IMG/VR virus record: IMGVR_UViG_3300046616_000603
Span: 1 to 64,000 of that record
DNA from: a virus
DNA length: 64,000 bases
Direction: 5' to 3' (one strand)
Positions 15,665 through 22,229 of the stretch are shown here, in pieces. A model generated the notes under the pieces. The model was not told where the DNA came from. It ran no database searches and was given only the letters and a program-made list of their open reading frames with translations. How positions within the stretch are numbered: position 1 is the first letter of the stretch; every line of letters begins with the position of its first letter. Position numbers and translations under genes: made by a program.

Positions 15665-16069
15665 TCAAGGCGGCTCGGCGCCGCAGTTGCGCATCCACAT
15701 TTGGCGCTCAGCGCGCGCCTCGTCCCGCGACACCAGCTGTAGCGCGTGGGCGCTTGGCATGTGCATGTCGCACCAGTCGCTCATCTCGCGGAGCTGCTCG
15801 CGCGTCAACCACACACTCAGGTCGATCTTGTCGGCTGCGCCACTGAGCGCGACGTGCTCCACTTCGTAGCCGGCGGAGTCGAGCGTGCCGTACAGGTCGA
15901 CGCGCAGGCCGTCGTGTTCGTAGCCGAGGCGCAGCAGGCGCGCGGTGGGCGGCACCAGCGGCTGCGTGACTACCAACACTGCTTGGAGTGGCTCATCACC
16001 TTCGCGCACCGGTGTGGCGATGGTTCCGGCGCGCAGCTGTAGCAGGGCGGCGGAGACTGGGGCGTTCAT
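15665..16069 (-). CDS. Hypothetical phage protein (134 aa)
   Basis: Soluble protein with a beta-rich middle (LLRLGYEHDGLRVDLYGTLD) and 'VWLTREQLREMSDWCDMHMP'. Not recognised. It follows the 39-aa first gene of the leftward operon by 3 nt. 15510-15664 shows no further gene. Confidence 0.65.
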   Translation of the reverse strand: MNAPVSAALLQLRAGTIATPVREGDEPLQAVLVVTQPLVPPTARLLRLGYEHDGLRVDLYGTLDSAGYEVEHVALSGAADKIDLSVWLTREQLREMSDWCDMHMPSAHALQLVSRDEARAERQMWMRNCGAEPP

Positions 16070-16072
16070 GGA

Positions 16073-16192
16073 TTAGCCCAGCGTCGCCGGGGTGGCGGCT
16101 TGGTTAAAGTCGAAGGCTGGAACAGCATCACCAGCTGCGGCGGCTGCGTCGGTCAGGGCTTTGAGTTCGGCTGCGGACATTTCGTTCTCCAT
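16073..16192 (-). CDS. First gene of leftward operon, 39-aa protein
   Basis: MENEMSAAELKALTDAAAAA then GDAVPAFDFNQAATPATLG. Short, acidic, unrecognised. It lies about 20 nt downstream of the predicted start of the leftward promoter and directly before the 134-aa gene. The position matches where lambda puts the first gene after PL, so an N-like or leader role is possible, though it lacks the Arg-rich motif of N proteins. Confidence 0.55.
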   Translation of the reverse strand: MENEMSAAELKALTDAAAAAGDAVPAFDFNQAATPATLG

Positions 16193-16216
16193 CGGGTTCG
16201 GTGCGTCGATGGAGAA

Positions 16217-16245
16217 ATAATAGCAAAGCTATTTTGCGAATGCAA
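16217..16245 (-). promoter_or_regulatory. Leftward early promoter (PL-like)
   Basis: On the minus strand: -35 TTGCAT (16245-16240), a 17-nt spacer, -10 TATTAT (16222-16217). Operator 1 covers the spacer end and the -10, and operator 2 abuts the -35, so repressor binding should block RNA polymerase. It would transcribe the genes from 16192 to 967. Confidence 0.75.
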
Positions 16246-16282
16246 TAGCGGTGCTATTAAAAGTTTGCGTAGCGATGCTATT
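16219..16282. promoter_or_regulatory. Left operator array, three sites
   Basis: Site 1 (16219-16233) AATAGCAAAGCTATT and site 2 (16244-16258) AATAGCGGTGCTATT are perfect palindromes around a 3-bp centre. Site 3 (16268-16282) CGTAGCGATGCTATT is degenerate in one half. Centre-to-centre distances are 25 and 24 bp. The same word occurs three times at 20535-20598, so the repressor at 19780 is the likely ligand. Confidence 0.85.
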
Positions 16283-16307
16283 TGTTGACGGATTTATCTC
16301 AAACCAG

Positions 16308-16445
16308 TCAGAAGGGTAGTTGGTTCGGCTCGGCCGGCAGCGCGGCCGGCAGCCAGTCGATCACATCCGTATTGATGTGCTTGATGATGTTTGTGGTGTC
16401 GAAGTGCGCGAAGCTGCGCCGGAAGCAGTGAGGCTTAAACCGGAG
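16308..16445 (-). other. Coding-like remnant without a start codon
   Basis: A 45-codon minus-strand frame ends in TGA at 16308-16310 and is bounded upstream by a TAA. It reads FKPHCFRRSFAHFDTTNIIK and onward to AEPNQLPF with good codon use, but has no ATG/GTG. It looks like the 3' end of a lost gene left between the operators and the ORF6N gene. The remainder of 16283-16609 holds only a GAGGGTGG/CCACCCTC inverted repeat and SD GGGAG before 16610. Confidence 0.35.
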
Positions 16446-16609
16446 TTAACGAACCTGCAAGCCGGCGGCAATGCCTGTATTAGAAGAGGGTGGTGGTGGT
16501 ACTCTTGTGTATCAGCTCGCGCGCCACCCTCGGTTAAGCACGGACTGCTGTTGATGCAATCTTGTAATGAAGTGCCCATTCCTCAATTTCCAATCGGGAG
16601 AAAATTTCA

Positions 16610-17312
16610 ATGAGCGCACCGCCACGCGGCCGGGAGTTGGCCGCAATTTACGCAGTGAGCGTATCAAACATCAAACCCATCGAATGGGAGGGTGAGAACG
16701 TGATCACAACTGTAGCGCTTGCGAATGCTTACGGCGCATCAAGCTCCAACATTCACGATAACCACCGCAAGAACCGCGACCGGTTTGTGGAGGGAAGGCA
16801 TTATCACAAGCTGACCGGCGATGAGTTGGCAGGAGACCGGAAATAATCCGGTCAGTCGTGCGCGCTCGATCATCCTCTGGACTGAACGCGGGGCCGCGCG
16901 GCATGCCAAGATGCTGGAGACGGACGCGGCCTGGGATGTGTTCGAGGCGCTGGAGGAGAATTACTTCCGCAACCCGCGCGCGCAAGCTGCAGCAACGGCA
17001 GGCGGCGAGCTGAGCACTGTGCAGGACCGCGAGCCACTGTTGGCCGCCGCCGTGCAGATGGTCGTGAAGCACAAGCTACCGTTCCACAAGGTCTATCAAA
17101 CGATGAACTATTACGCCGGCGCTACGCACTTTGCCGATATGTCGAAGGACCAGGTCGGCGAGGCTGAGCGATTCGTAGAGCGCTTCCTGGTCGGACAGGA
17201 TACGCGGGCCGACTGGCTGCGGATTGGCGCGAACCGCCAGGAGTTGACAGGCGATGATGCGCAGCCCGATCTGCTGGGTTTCGAGGTGCCGGGTACACTG
17301 GGCAAGCGATAG
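16610..17312 (+). pseudogene. ORF6N-domain antirepressor-type gene, frameshifted
   Basis: The 5' frame (16610-16846, 78 aa) carries the first half of an ORF6N domain: 'VITTVALANAYGASSSNIHD', 'RDRFVEGRHYHKLTGDELAG', then TAA. The second half continues at once in the +1 frame: 'SRARSIILWTERGAARHAKM' and 'VFEALEENYFR', followed by a C-terminal domain to 17312. A single-base shift near 16830-16848 joins them into a normal ORF6N protein. An ATG at 16821 could start the second part separately, but it has no SD. Such proteins often regulate phage development. Confidence 0.75.
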
Positions 17313-17319
17313 TCGTTAA

Positions 17320-17342
17320 AAAGCCCCGACTGGCGGGGCTTT
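17320..17342. terminator. Bidirectional hairpin terminator
   Basis: Stem AAGCCCCG/CGGGGCTT with a 5-nt loop. On the minus strand it is followed by TTTTT and serves the gene at 17346; on the plus strand the U-tract is weaker (TTTCAATCATTT) and follows the ORF6N gene. Confidence 0.75.
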
Positions 17343-17345
17343 CAA

Positions 17346-17693
17346 TCATTTAGGAGCCAGAGTCGGCGGAGCGGCTTGTGCTGGTGCCGTCGCAGGCAAC
17401 GGAGCCGGCTGCGCGTAAATTATGATTGGTGCAGGTTGTTGCGCAGGTACCGGCGGCGATTTCGGTACCGCGTTATTGAGGACGAAAGTAATCACCGTCA
17501 GTGAAACTGCCGCCATCGCAATAGCGGTACCGACCACCCATTTGATAAGCTCAGACGTTCCCTTGTGGATATCGGCTTTCATATCCGCAAACTTGCTGTC
17601 AATCTTCGCCTCAAGAGTGGAAATGCGGCCATCCATCCTGGTTTCTATAGTCTCAAGACGGGCATCGATTTCTTCACGGGTTGGAGTGCTCAT
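17346..17693 (-). CDS. Coiled-coil membrane-anchored protein (115 aa)
   Basis: MSTPTREEIDARLETIETRM leads into a coiled coil to about residue 50 (ISTLEAKIDSKFADMKADIH), one membrane span (WVVGTAIAMAAVSLTVITFV) and a Pro/Ala/Gln-rich tail (VPAQQPAPIIIYAQPAPLPA). The layout is that of DUF1640/CCDC90-like phage membrane proteins, often of unknown role. Upstream ATGs at 17720 and 17852 are possible but lack a good SD. It reads with the repressor gene and ends at a strong terminator. Confidence 0.65.
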   Translation of the reverse strand: MSTPTREEIDARLETIETRMDGRISTLEAKIDSKFADMKADIHKGTSELIKWVVGTAIAMAAVSLTVITFVLNNAVPKSPPVPAQQPAPIIIYAQPAPLPATAPAQAAPPTLAPK

Positions 17694-17775
17694 CGCAGTA
17701 TCATGAGCGGGAGGCAGCATTTTGTCAATGCGGCCAGTTTGTCCACGAAATATAAAATTAAGAGCACTGTCATGC

Positions 17776-18066
17776 TTAATTTCCACCGGAAACCTCGCCG
17801 TTCCGCTTCCATTCATTAATGATATCTTCGACGAGGGGTTTGAAACCTCCACTGTACATTGCTCCTAAAAACTGCAAAGTGCTCTCGGCGGCACCGATAA
17901 ACCGGAAGGTGCACTCATAAAATTTGCAGTGCTCAAGTCGCGGCAGGGTGGCACCACTGAAGAATAGCGTGCATTCAGTGAACTCGCATGAGTAAAAGTG
18001 GCGGCCGTCCAGATGAATATTTTGACGGATGAATTTCTGATCGGATTCTTTTATAGGTTCATACAT
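17776..18066 (-). CDS. Pentapeptide-like small protein (96 aa)
   Basis: MYEPIKESDQKFIRQNIHLD, then repeated aromatic/Cys units 'FYSCEFTECTLFFSGATL' and 'HCKFYECTFRFIGA' like a short pentapeptide-repeat beta-helix. AAGGGA lies 11 nt before the ATG. A cytosolic protein of unknown function in the repressor-side accessory block. Confidence 0.6.
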   Translation of the reverse strand: MYEPIKESDQKFIRQNIHLDGRHFYSCEFTECTLFFSGATLPRLEHCKFYECTFRFIGAAESTLQFLGAMYSGGFKPLVEDIINEWKRNGEVSGGN

Positions 18067-18176
18067 CTGATTTAGTTCCCTTAATATCCCTTAAACGAAA
18101 AATTGAGCCATAGGCAAAGCTAGATCGACGTGTCGCTTATGTCCCGTGCGCCTGATTGCAGAAATACAGCCCCCCT

Positions 18177-18410
18177 TCATGCCCCCCTGGCGCCGGCCTG
18201 CACCTTCCCGTCGACGCCCTTCGCCGACGAGTGCATGACCTGGCCAGCCTTGTTCACGTAGTGGCCGTGCATCTGCAGGTCGGCTTCGTTTGGCTCCGCC
18301 TTCTTCGGCGCAGTCGGTACTGTGATCGGCGAGCTGGCCGGCGGCGCCAGCTGCGCGAAGGCGGGCAGGGCAGTGGCGATGAATAGCGTGGCGGCAGCTA
18401 GAAGTCTCAT
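18177..18410 (-). CDS. Secreted DUF3761-like protein, truncated
   Basis: 77 aa with a signal peptide (MRLLAAATLFIATALPAFAQ, cut after AFA). The mature part 'LQMHGHYVNKAGQVMHSSAK' matches the start of DUF3761-type secreted proteins, which I recall continuing into a CRDGTYS...GTCSGHGG motif. Here the frame ends at 'AGARGA' in a region with two GGGGGG tracts on the minus strand (18174-18189), so it is probably cut short by a frameshift. Likely a lysogenic conversion gene remnant. Confidence 0.55.
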   Translation of the reverse strand: MRLLAAATLFIATALPAFAQLAPPASSPITVPTAPKKAEPNEADLQMHGHYVNKAGQVMHSSAKGVDGKVQAGARGA

Positions 18411-18487
18411 GGTTGTAAACTTTCCGAAACGAGCCTAGAATTTGTGCTGGTAGCGAGCCGGCGCAAACCGGTCCGCCATCCTTTAGG

Positions 18488-18601
18488 TCACAGAAGTCCG
18501 ATTTGATGCAGTACCCAGAACATTCCCGTTATAGCGGTAATGATCTTGGCCACATCGATCGTCCAGCTCACCTTTGCTGCTGATCGTTTGGCTTTTCGCA
18601 T
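18488..18601 (-). CDS. Small single-span protein (37 aa)
   Basis: MRKAKRSAAKVSWTIDVAKI and then a hydrophobic end 'ITAITGMFWVLHQIGLL'. A basic N-terminus plus one C-terminal span is seen in small membrane effectors and holin-like peptides. GGAG lies about 10 nt upstream of the ATG. Role unknown. Confidence 0.45.
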   Translation of the reverse strand: MRKAKRSAAKVSWTIDVAKIITAITGMFWVLHQIGLL

Positions 18602-18758
18602 TTTGCAAAAGCTCCATGCTTGGTGCCGAACGAGGCCTCGTCCAGCACCAGGTTAGTGGGGCTGAACATTTGTATCGCGCCTTGCCGGGCGCTAGCCGGT
18701 GCTGCTGCAGCAGCGGTGGCACTGTCAGTGAGCGGTTATACACTCACAGGTGGGTACC

Positions 18759-19028
18759 ATGTTGACAGTTCGGCTCAGTGGTTTCGATTATCTGGTATCC
18801 ACCAGGTTCTACCGCCACATCACCTTCAGCGCTTGCGAGGCGCTGACATGGCTTGCGACCATGTTCTTTGGGCCCGTGCATTGGATTATGCGCGGGCTAT
18901 TCTTTCAATATCTCCAACGCGTCAGCTCGCCGCTGGCCGGCGCAACCAGGGCGGCGAGGAGGAGGGCTGTGAGTAGATGGCGCATGGCTGTTCCGTTCAG
19001 CATGAGAGATCGCGGGACTACTGAATAA
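18759..19028 (+). CDS. Possible membrane protein (89 aa)
   Basis: MLTVRLSGFDYLVSTRFYRH with a hydrophobic stretch (EALTWLATMFFGPVHWIMRG) and an Arg-rich end. AGGTGG precedes the ATG at 18759; a GTG at 18750 is also in frame. It is convergent with the lipoprotein gene and overlaps it by 11 bp, and its C-terminal half overlaps a 26-aa signal-peptide frame on the other strand. Only moderately convincing. Confidence 0.35.
   Translation: MLTVRLSGFDYLVSTRFYRHITFSACEALTWLATMFFGPVHWIMRGLFFQYLQRVSSPLAGATRAARRRAVSRWRMAVPFSMRDRGTTE
18905..18985 (-). pseudogene. Signal-peptide remnant (26 aa)
   Basis: MRHLLTALLLAALVAPASGE followed by LTRWRY and a stop. This is a convincing Sec signal peptide with no mature protein after it, downstream of the lipoprotein gene and on the same strand. 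It may be a decayed secreted protein or a membrane microprotein. Confidence 0.35.
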
Positions 19029-19632
19029 AACCAGAAATAATCTTGTAGGTAATCTCTGTATTGGTAGCCTTGATGACCTCGATGCGCGCGCCTTTGTAGC
19101 CCAGAATATTTGACTCTGCCAAGTCGTAGGAGACCTCATTGGAAAATGCGGGCCGAGCGACGTCGCCGGAGAACTCTCGGTAGCCAAGTGAGATGCGACT
19201 CCCGATCTTTCCGTTGTAGAGCAAAGTCTGCTGGAAGTGGTTCGCCATTGGCGCGCCGAGTGTGTTTTCGATGGCATACGGCATGTCTGAGCACTTATCT
19301 TTGGCAATGCAGATGTTCTTTTTATCCTTGTAGAGATAGATCTCTAGGCTGCCCAATATGAATTTAATTCTGTCAGAGTTTTCGGCGTTGAAGTAGTAGG
19401 TGCCGGCCGGGACGTCTACCGTTCCGATTCTCTCGCTTTGCGATAAGATTAATTTCGGCACCAACTTGGCGTAGCCGTGGCTAATGAGAGCCTCCCCGAC
19501 ATTGCGTGTGGATGTACTGCCGACGGCTGGGAATGTGACCGCCTCCGTCGGCAGTTGTTTGCGGTTTGCACATGCGCCCAACGCGGTGATACAAAGTACT
19601 GAGGCGAGCAGGGTGCTTGCTAAATTTTTCAT
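19018..19632 (-). CDS. Lipoprotein, likely lysogenic conversion gene
   Basis: 204-aa exported lipoprotein. The signal peptide MKNLASTLLASVLCITALGA ends in a lipobox (LGAC), with Cys21 as the lipid-attached residue. The mature protein has beta-rich segments ('RIGTVDVPAGTYYFNAENSD', 'SLEIYLYKDKKN') and one Cys pair. Family not recognised. It lies directly downstream of the repressor gene on the same strand, so it should be transcribed in the lysogen and could alter the host surface. Lower GC than neighbours suggests separate acquisition. Confidence 0.75.
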   Translation of the reverse strand: MKNLASTLLASVLCITALGACANRKQLPTEAVTFPAVGSTSTRNVGEALISHGYAKLVPKLILSQSERIGTVDVPAGTYYFNAENSDRIKFILGSLEIYLYKDKKNICIAKDKCSDMPYAIENTLGAPMANHFQQTLLYNGKIGSRISLGYREFSGDVARPAFSNEVSYDLAESNILGYKGARIEVIKATNTEITYKIISGFIQ

Positions 19633-19779
19633 CCTAATATCCATAAGAAGAGTCTTGTGCGACTTCGCCCCCGAACTGAGTGAATGATAGTGTGCGCAGG
19701 TAAGCCAGCCTGATAAGCATCGGTGACTCATCATTATAGGAATATTGACAACTGGAAATCTATCCAATTGTTACTCTTT

Positions 19780-20526
19780 CTACAGGCGGTCGCGAAAATT
19801 CTTCGGCGTGAAGTGAACTACCCGACCAATAACAATGCAGTCCGATCCTCGGCAAGGTACGGGCTTGAACTCGGCGTTGTCGGACGCGAGGTACCAGTCG
19901 CGGCGCTCGTACAGCAGGCGTTTGATAACAGCCTGACCCTCGTAGTTCATCGCGAACACGCCACCGTTCTTGCGAACTTTGTCTGCCGTGTTCACCACGG
20001 CGATATCGCCCTCGTACATCAGCGGCTGCATGCTTTCTCCCTTGACCTTGACCGCAACCAAGGCTGCTGGGTGAAGATCGTTTTCTTCGAGCCACTGGCG
20101 AGGAACGTGATGTTTGCCGCCTTCGTACTCCAACGGGTCCAGGATCACGCGATCTACCCCCGCCTGTACGGTTATGGAAACCATACGGATTTCAACGTTC
20201 GGTTCTGCAAAGTCTTCGTCATCCGTGACGATGCGCATACCTGGGATTTCTCCTGCAGCTTGCGATGCTTCGTTGATCTGGTTCGCAATGGTTGGGCTGA
20301 AATCAACAACTGCCACGCCAAGGCCGCGCGCGAAGGCTGTGGCTGCTTTGATGTTTAGTGGACGGCGGGCGAGAAGATATTGCGACACCATGCCCTGAGT
20401 ACCCAGCTCGAACTGAGAGCCAAATTCAGACTGTGAAATCTTCGGCTCTCGCTGGTCGAACAGCGCCTTCAGACGATTGGCGTCGTCTATTTGCCACTGT
20501 TCTAGAGATTTGGGGTCTGCTTTCAT
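19780..20526 (-). CDS. cI: CI/LexA-type phage repressor with S24 peptidase domain
   Basis: 248-aa repressor. An N-terminal HTH (about 20-70, 'SQSEFGSQFELGTQGMVSQY') is joined to an S24 autopeptidase domain with Ser165 (KGESMQPLMYEGD) and Lys202 (GQAVIKRLLY). Candidate Ala-Gly cleavage sites are A91-G92 and A122-G123. RecA-stimulated self-cleavage would induce the phage. Its -10 box (TATACT) is 6 nt before the ATG, so the transcript should be leaderless. It faces the YdaS/Cro gene across three operators. Confidence 0.95.
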   Translation of the reverse strand: MKADPKSLEQWQIDDANRLKALFDQREPKISQSEFGSQFELGTQGMVSQYLLARRPLNIKAATAFARGLGVAVVDFSPTIANQINEASQAAGEIPGMRIVTDDEDFAEPNVEIRMVSITVQAGVDRVILDPLEYEGGKHHVPRQWLEENDLHPAALVAVKVKGESMQPLMYEGDIAVVNTADKVRKNGGVFAMNYEGQAVIKRLLYERRDWYLASDNAEFKPVPCRGSDCIVIGRVVHFTPKNFRDRL

Positions 20527-20532
20527 GGGCGG

Positions 20533-20560
20533 AGTATAGCAATGCTATTAATACCTGCAA
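20533..20560 (-). promoter_or_regulatory. Repressor maintenance promoter (PRM-like)
   Basis: Minus strand: -35 TTGCAG (20560-20555), 16-nt spacer, -10 TATACT (20538-20533), then 6 nt to the cI ATG at 20526. Site A of the right operator array overlaps the -10, so it could mediate autorepression. Confidence 0.65.
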
Positions 20561-20598
20561 CGAGCAATGCTATTGACTTATATAATAGCGGTGCTATT
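20535..20598. promoter_or_regulatory. Right operator array, three sites
   Basis: Site A (20535-20549) TATAGCAATGCTATT, site B (20560-20574) ACGAGCAATGCTATT and site C (20584-20598) AATAGCGGTGCTATT, the last identical to left-array site 2. Centre distances are 25 and 24 bp, the same as at 16219-16282. Sites A and B share the AAT centre, so there are two classes of site. Confidence 0.85.
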
Positions 20599-20600
20599 AT
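20573..20600 (+). promoter_or_regulatory. Rightward early promoter (PR-like)
   Basis: -35 TTGACT (20573-20578), 16-nt spacer, -10 TATTAT (20595-20600), then 6 nt to the ATG at 20607. Operator C covers the spacer and -10, and site B touches the -35. It should drive the rightward early operon, with a leaderless first gene. Confidence 0.75.
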
Positions 20601-20606
20601 TGCGGC

Positions 20607-20963
20607 ATGGATCTCAAAAATTACCTTGCAAACTCGGATACGACCAAAGCAGCGTTCGCTAGGTCGATTGGCGTCTCGGCTGCTCTGCTGCACCAGTGGA
20701 TCGAGCAAATCCGACCAGTCGCACCTCAGCATTGCCCGCAGATCGAAAAGCAAACCGCTGGTGCAGTGACGCGCGCCGAATTGCGCCCCGACGACTGGCA
20801 CCTAATCTGGCCCGAGCTCGACGTCGATCAGCAACGCCGCGCCACTGACCCAATACCAGAGGCGGGCCACGGCGGCCGCCAGCCTGCATGCCCACACAAC
20901 ATTCTCGATACCGTTCCAGTTCGTGCGGTAATCACACCAACCCCAACAGGGGAGAAGCAATGA
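20607..20963 (+). CDS. YdaS/Cro-type DNA-binding regulator
   Basis: 118 aa. The N-terminal HTH (MDLKNYLANSDTTKAAFARS, then 'SAALLHQWIEQIRPVAPQHC') and 'QIEKQTAGAVTRAELRPDDW' are typical of YdaS/Cro-like proteins that oppose CI in lambdoid switches. The C-terminal 45 residues are Pro/Gly-rich and probably disordered. There is no SD: the ATG lies 6 nt past the -10, so translation starts from a leaderless mRNA. Its stop overlaps the next ATG (ATGA). Confidence 0.85.
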   Translation: MDLKNYLANSDTTKAAFARSIGVSAALLHQWIEQIRPVAPQHCPQIEKQTAGAVTRAELRPDDWHLIWPELDVDQQRRATDPIPEAGHGGRQPACPHNILDTVPVRAVITPTPTGEKQ

Positions 20964-21361
20964 CCATCCGTAAGTACATCGACGCCTTCATGGCGAAGCT
21001 GGGATACGTGCGCGCGCCGGAGACGCACACCGAGTTGGAAACAGTGCTTGCAGAGCTCCAGGCTGATAAGTGTTCCAGACAATTAGCCGCAACGGTCAGT
21101 CTGGATACGAAAGCGGGGCTATTTTTCGATGCTGCCAAGCGAATCATCGATGCAGCCGAGAAGCGCTTCGCAGCCGACCCGTTCGCGTCGACGTTTGAAG
21201 TGCTCCCCGGCGAGGAGTCGATACATATCAAGCTTTTCCCTCGCGCCGGTTCGGTGCAGTACCTGGTCAACGCGACAGGGCCACAGTCGGCGGCTTTCAA
21301 ATTCGAAGCGGCTGTACCGAGGCTCGTGCTGGTTTCTGCGGTTGTGGAGTCTCCACAATGA
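20960..21361 (+). CDS. Hypothetical early protein (133 aa)
   Basis: Starts MTIRKYIDAFMAKLGYVRAP after a strong SD (GGGGAGAAGCA). Middle motifs 'DTKAGLFFDAAKRIIDAAEK' and a beta-rich C-terminus ('EESIHIKLFPRAGSVQYLVN'). Position is that of cII-like genes, but no HTH is evident. It overlaps the convergent 87-aa gene by 65 bp. Confidence 0.65.
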   Translation: MTIRKYIDAFMAKLGYVRAPETHTELETVLAELQADKCSRQLAATVSLDTKAGLFFDAAKRIIDAAEKRFAADPFASTFEVLPGEESIHIKLFPRAGSVQYLVNATGPQSAAFKFEAAVPRLVLVSAVVESPQ

Positions 21362-21560
21362 TGACAAGAACTGCAGTTGGTAAGTCTGTGCCCGGTGCCG
21401 GTCCAATACCCCAAGCACGCCGTACGACTACACCTGCGAAGTCTTCGCCGACCATTTGGGCTGAAATCTCGTCGCCAACTAGTGGTGCAGGAATTCCATC
21501 TGGCCAGTTGATTCCAACCAGATTGCCGACGTGCAGCCGCACTCTGTAGTCGTAATCCAT
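21297..21560 (-). CDS. Reversed small protein (87 aa) in rightward operon
   Basis: MDYDYRVRLHVGNLVGINWP, then 'PAPLVGDEISAQMVGEDFAG' and 'GTDLPTAVLVIIVETPQ', a beta-rich soluble protein of unknown family. SD AAAGGGA lies 6 nt before the ATG but is part of a 9-bp inverted repeat. It overlaps the end of the upstream plus gene. The plus-strand frame here (63 aa) is judged a shadow. No clear extended -10 like those of the other reversed genes. Confidence 0.6.
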   Translation of the reverse strand: MDYDYRVRLHVGNLVGINWPDGIPAPLVGDEISAQMVGEDFAGVVVRRAWGIGPAPGTDLPTAVLVIIVETPQPQKPARASVQPLRI

Positions 21561-21620
21561 GAGAGATCCCTTTGCAAGTTGTTGTGTGAGAACTGCAACT
21601 GTAGCGTAACTGGATCTCTC
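21561..21620. repeat. 9-bp inverted repeat beside start codon
   Basis: GAGAGATCC (21561-21569) and GGATCTCTC (21612-21620) are perfect inverted copies 42 nt apart. In a minus-strand transcript the second arm lies between the SD and the ATG at 21560, so pairing could hide the ribosome site; in DNA it could also be an operator. Confidence 0.55.
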
Positions 21621-21645
21621 GCCCGAATTTTTGAAAGGGAGCTGC

Positions 21646-21876
21646 ATGAGCAACCACGAGAAGCTGACCGCCGCGCTGCTGGGCGCCTTCGCCGTCGCCG
21701 GGACTGACCAAGAAGCGGCCGCCACCGCGCTGGCCGGCGTGATGGTGGCGCACCAGGAGCCAGTGCTCGCCGAGATGCGTAAGCAGACCACACTGCTGGA
21801 AGTGATTGCGAAGCAGGGCGAACGCGCGCTGGAGCGCCCGCCATGTGGCGCTGCCGCGTGTGGCCTGGCGGGCTGA
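21646..21876 (+). CDS. Hypothetical helical protein (76 aa)
   Basis: MSNHEKLTAALLGAFAVAGT, then 'ATALAGVMVAHQEPVLAEMR'. Helical, with a moderately hydrophobic N-terminal half. SD GAAAGGGAG. The C-terminal 'RPPCGAAACGLAG' looks like read-out of a GC-rich tail. Function unknown. Confidence 0.6.
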   Translation: MSNHEKLTAALLGAFAVAGTDQEAAATALAGVMVAHQEPVLAEMRKQTTLLEVIAKQGERALERPPCGAAACGLAG

Positions 21877-21953
21877 CGCCGCGTTCGACGATTTCATTAT
21901 CTGTAGCACCTGTCTCACCTGAAAGCCTGACTCACTTCTAATAGGAAAACAAC

Positions 21954-22229
21954 ATGGAACCGAAAGCCAAGAAAAGCAGCCCGCGTGATCTGATCATCAA
22001 GACCAGCTTGAACGTCGATGAGTTCCTCCCGTTCCGCGACAAGTGCGCCGCCGCCGGCGTGGCGGTCAGTGCCCGCATCCGCGTGCTGATTAACCGCGAC
22101 GTCGACCAAGCGAATCGTACCAACACGGCGCGCCGCTGTGAACGGCCAAGACTGGGCCCAGTGCGCGCGCTGTTCCCGGCGGCGCATGGGCGACTGGGTG
22201 GCGCGCCGGTGCCGCGATTGCGTCTTTGA
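21954..22229 (+). CDS. Ribbon-helix-helix-like small protein
   Basis: 91 aa. The first half, 'RDLIIKTSLNVDEFLPFRDK' and 'VAVSARIRVLINRDVDQANR', reads like a ribbon-helix-helix DNA-binding domain. After residue about 60 the composition turns to Arg/Pro/Gly and overlaps a better frame (22138-22290), so this gene may have been extended by a frameshift. SD AGGA. Confidence 0.55.
   Translation: MEPKAKKSSPRDLIIKTSLNVDEFLPFRDKCAAAGVAVSARIRVLINRDVDQANRTNTARRCERPRLGPVRALFPAAHGRLGGAPVPRLRL

Noticed and set aside
21358-21549. 63-codon plus frame
   Set aside because: It lies opposite the better minus-strand gene 21297-21560 and reads as Ser/Thr/Pro/Arg filler.
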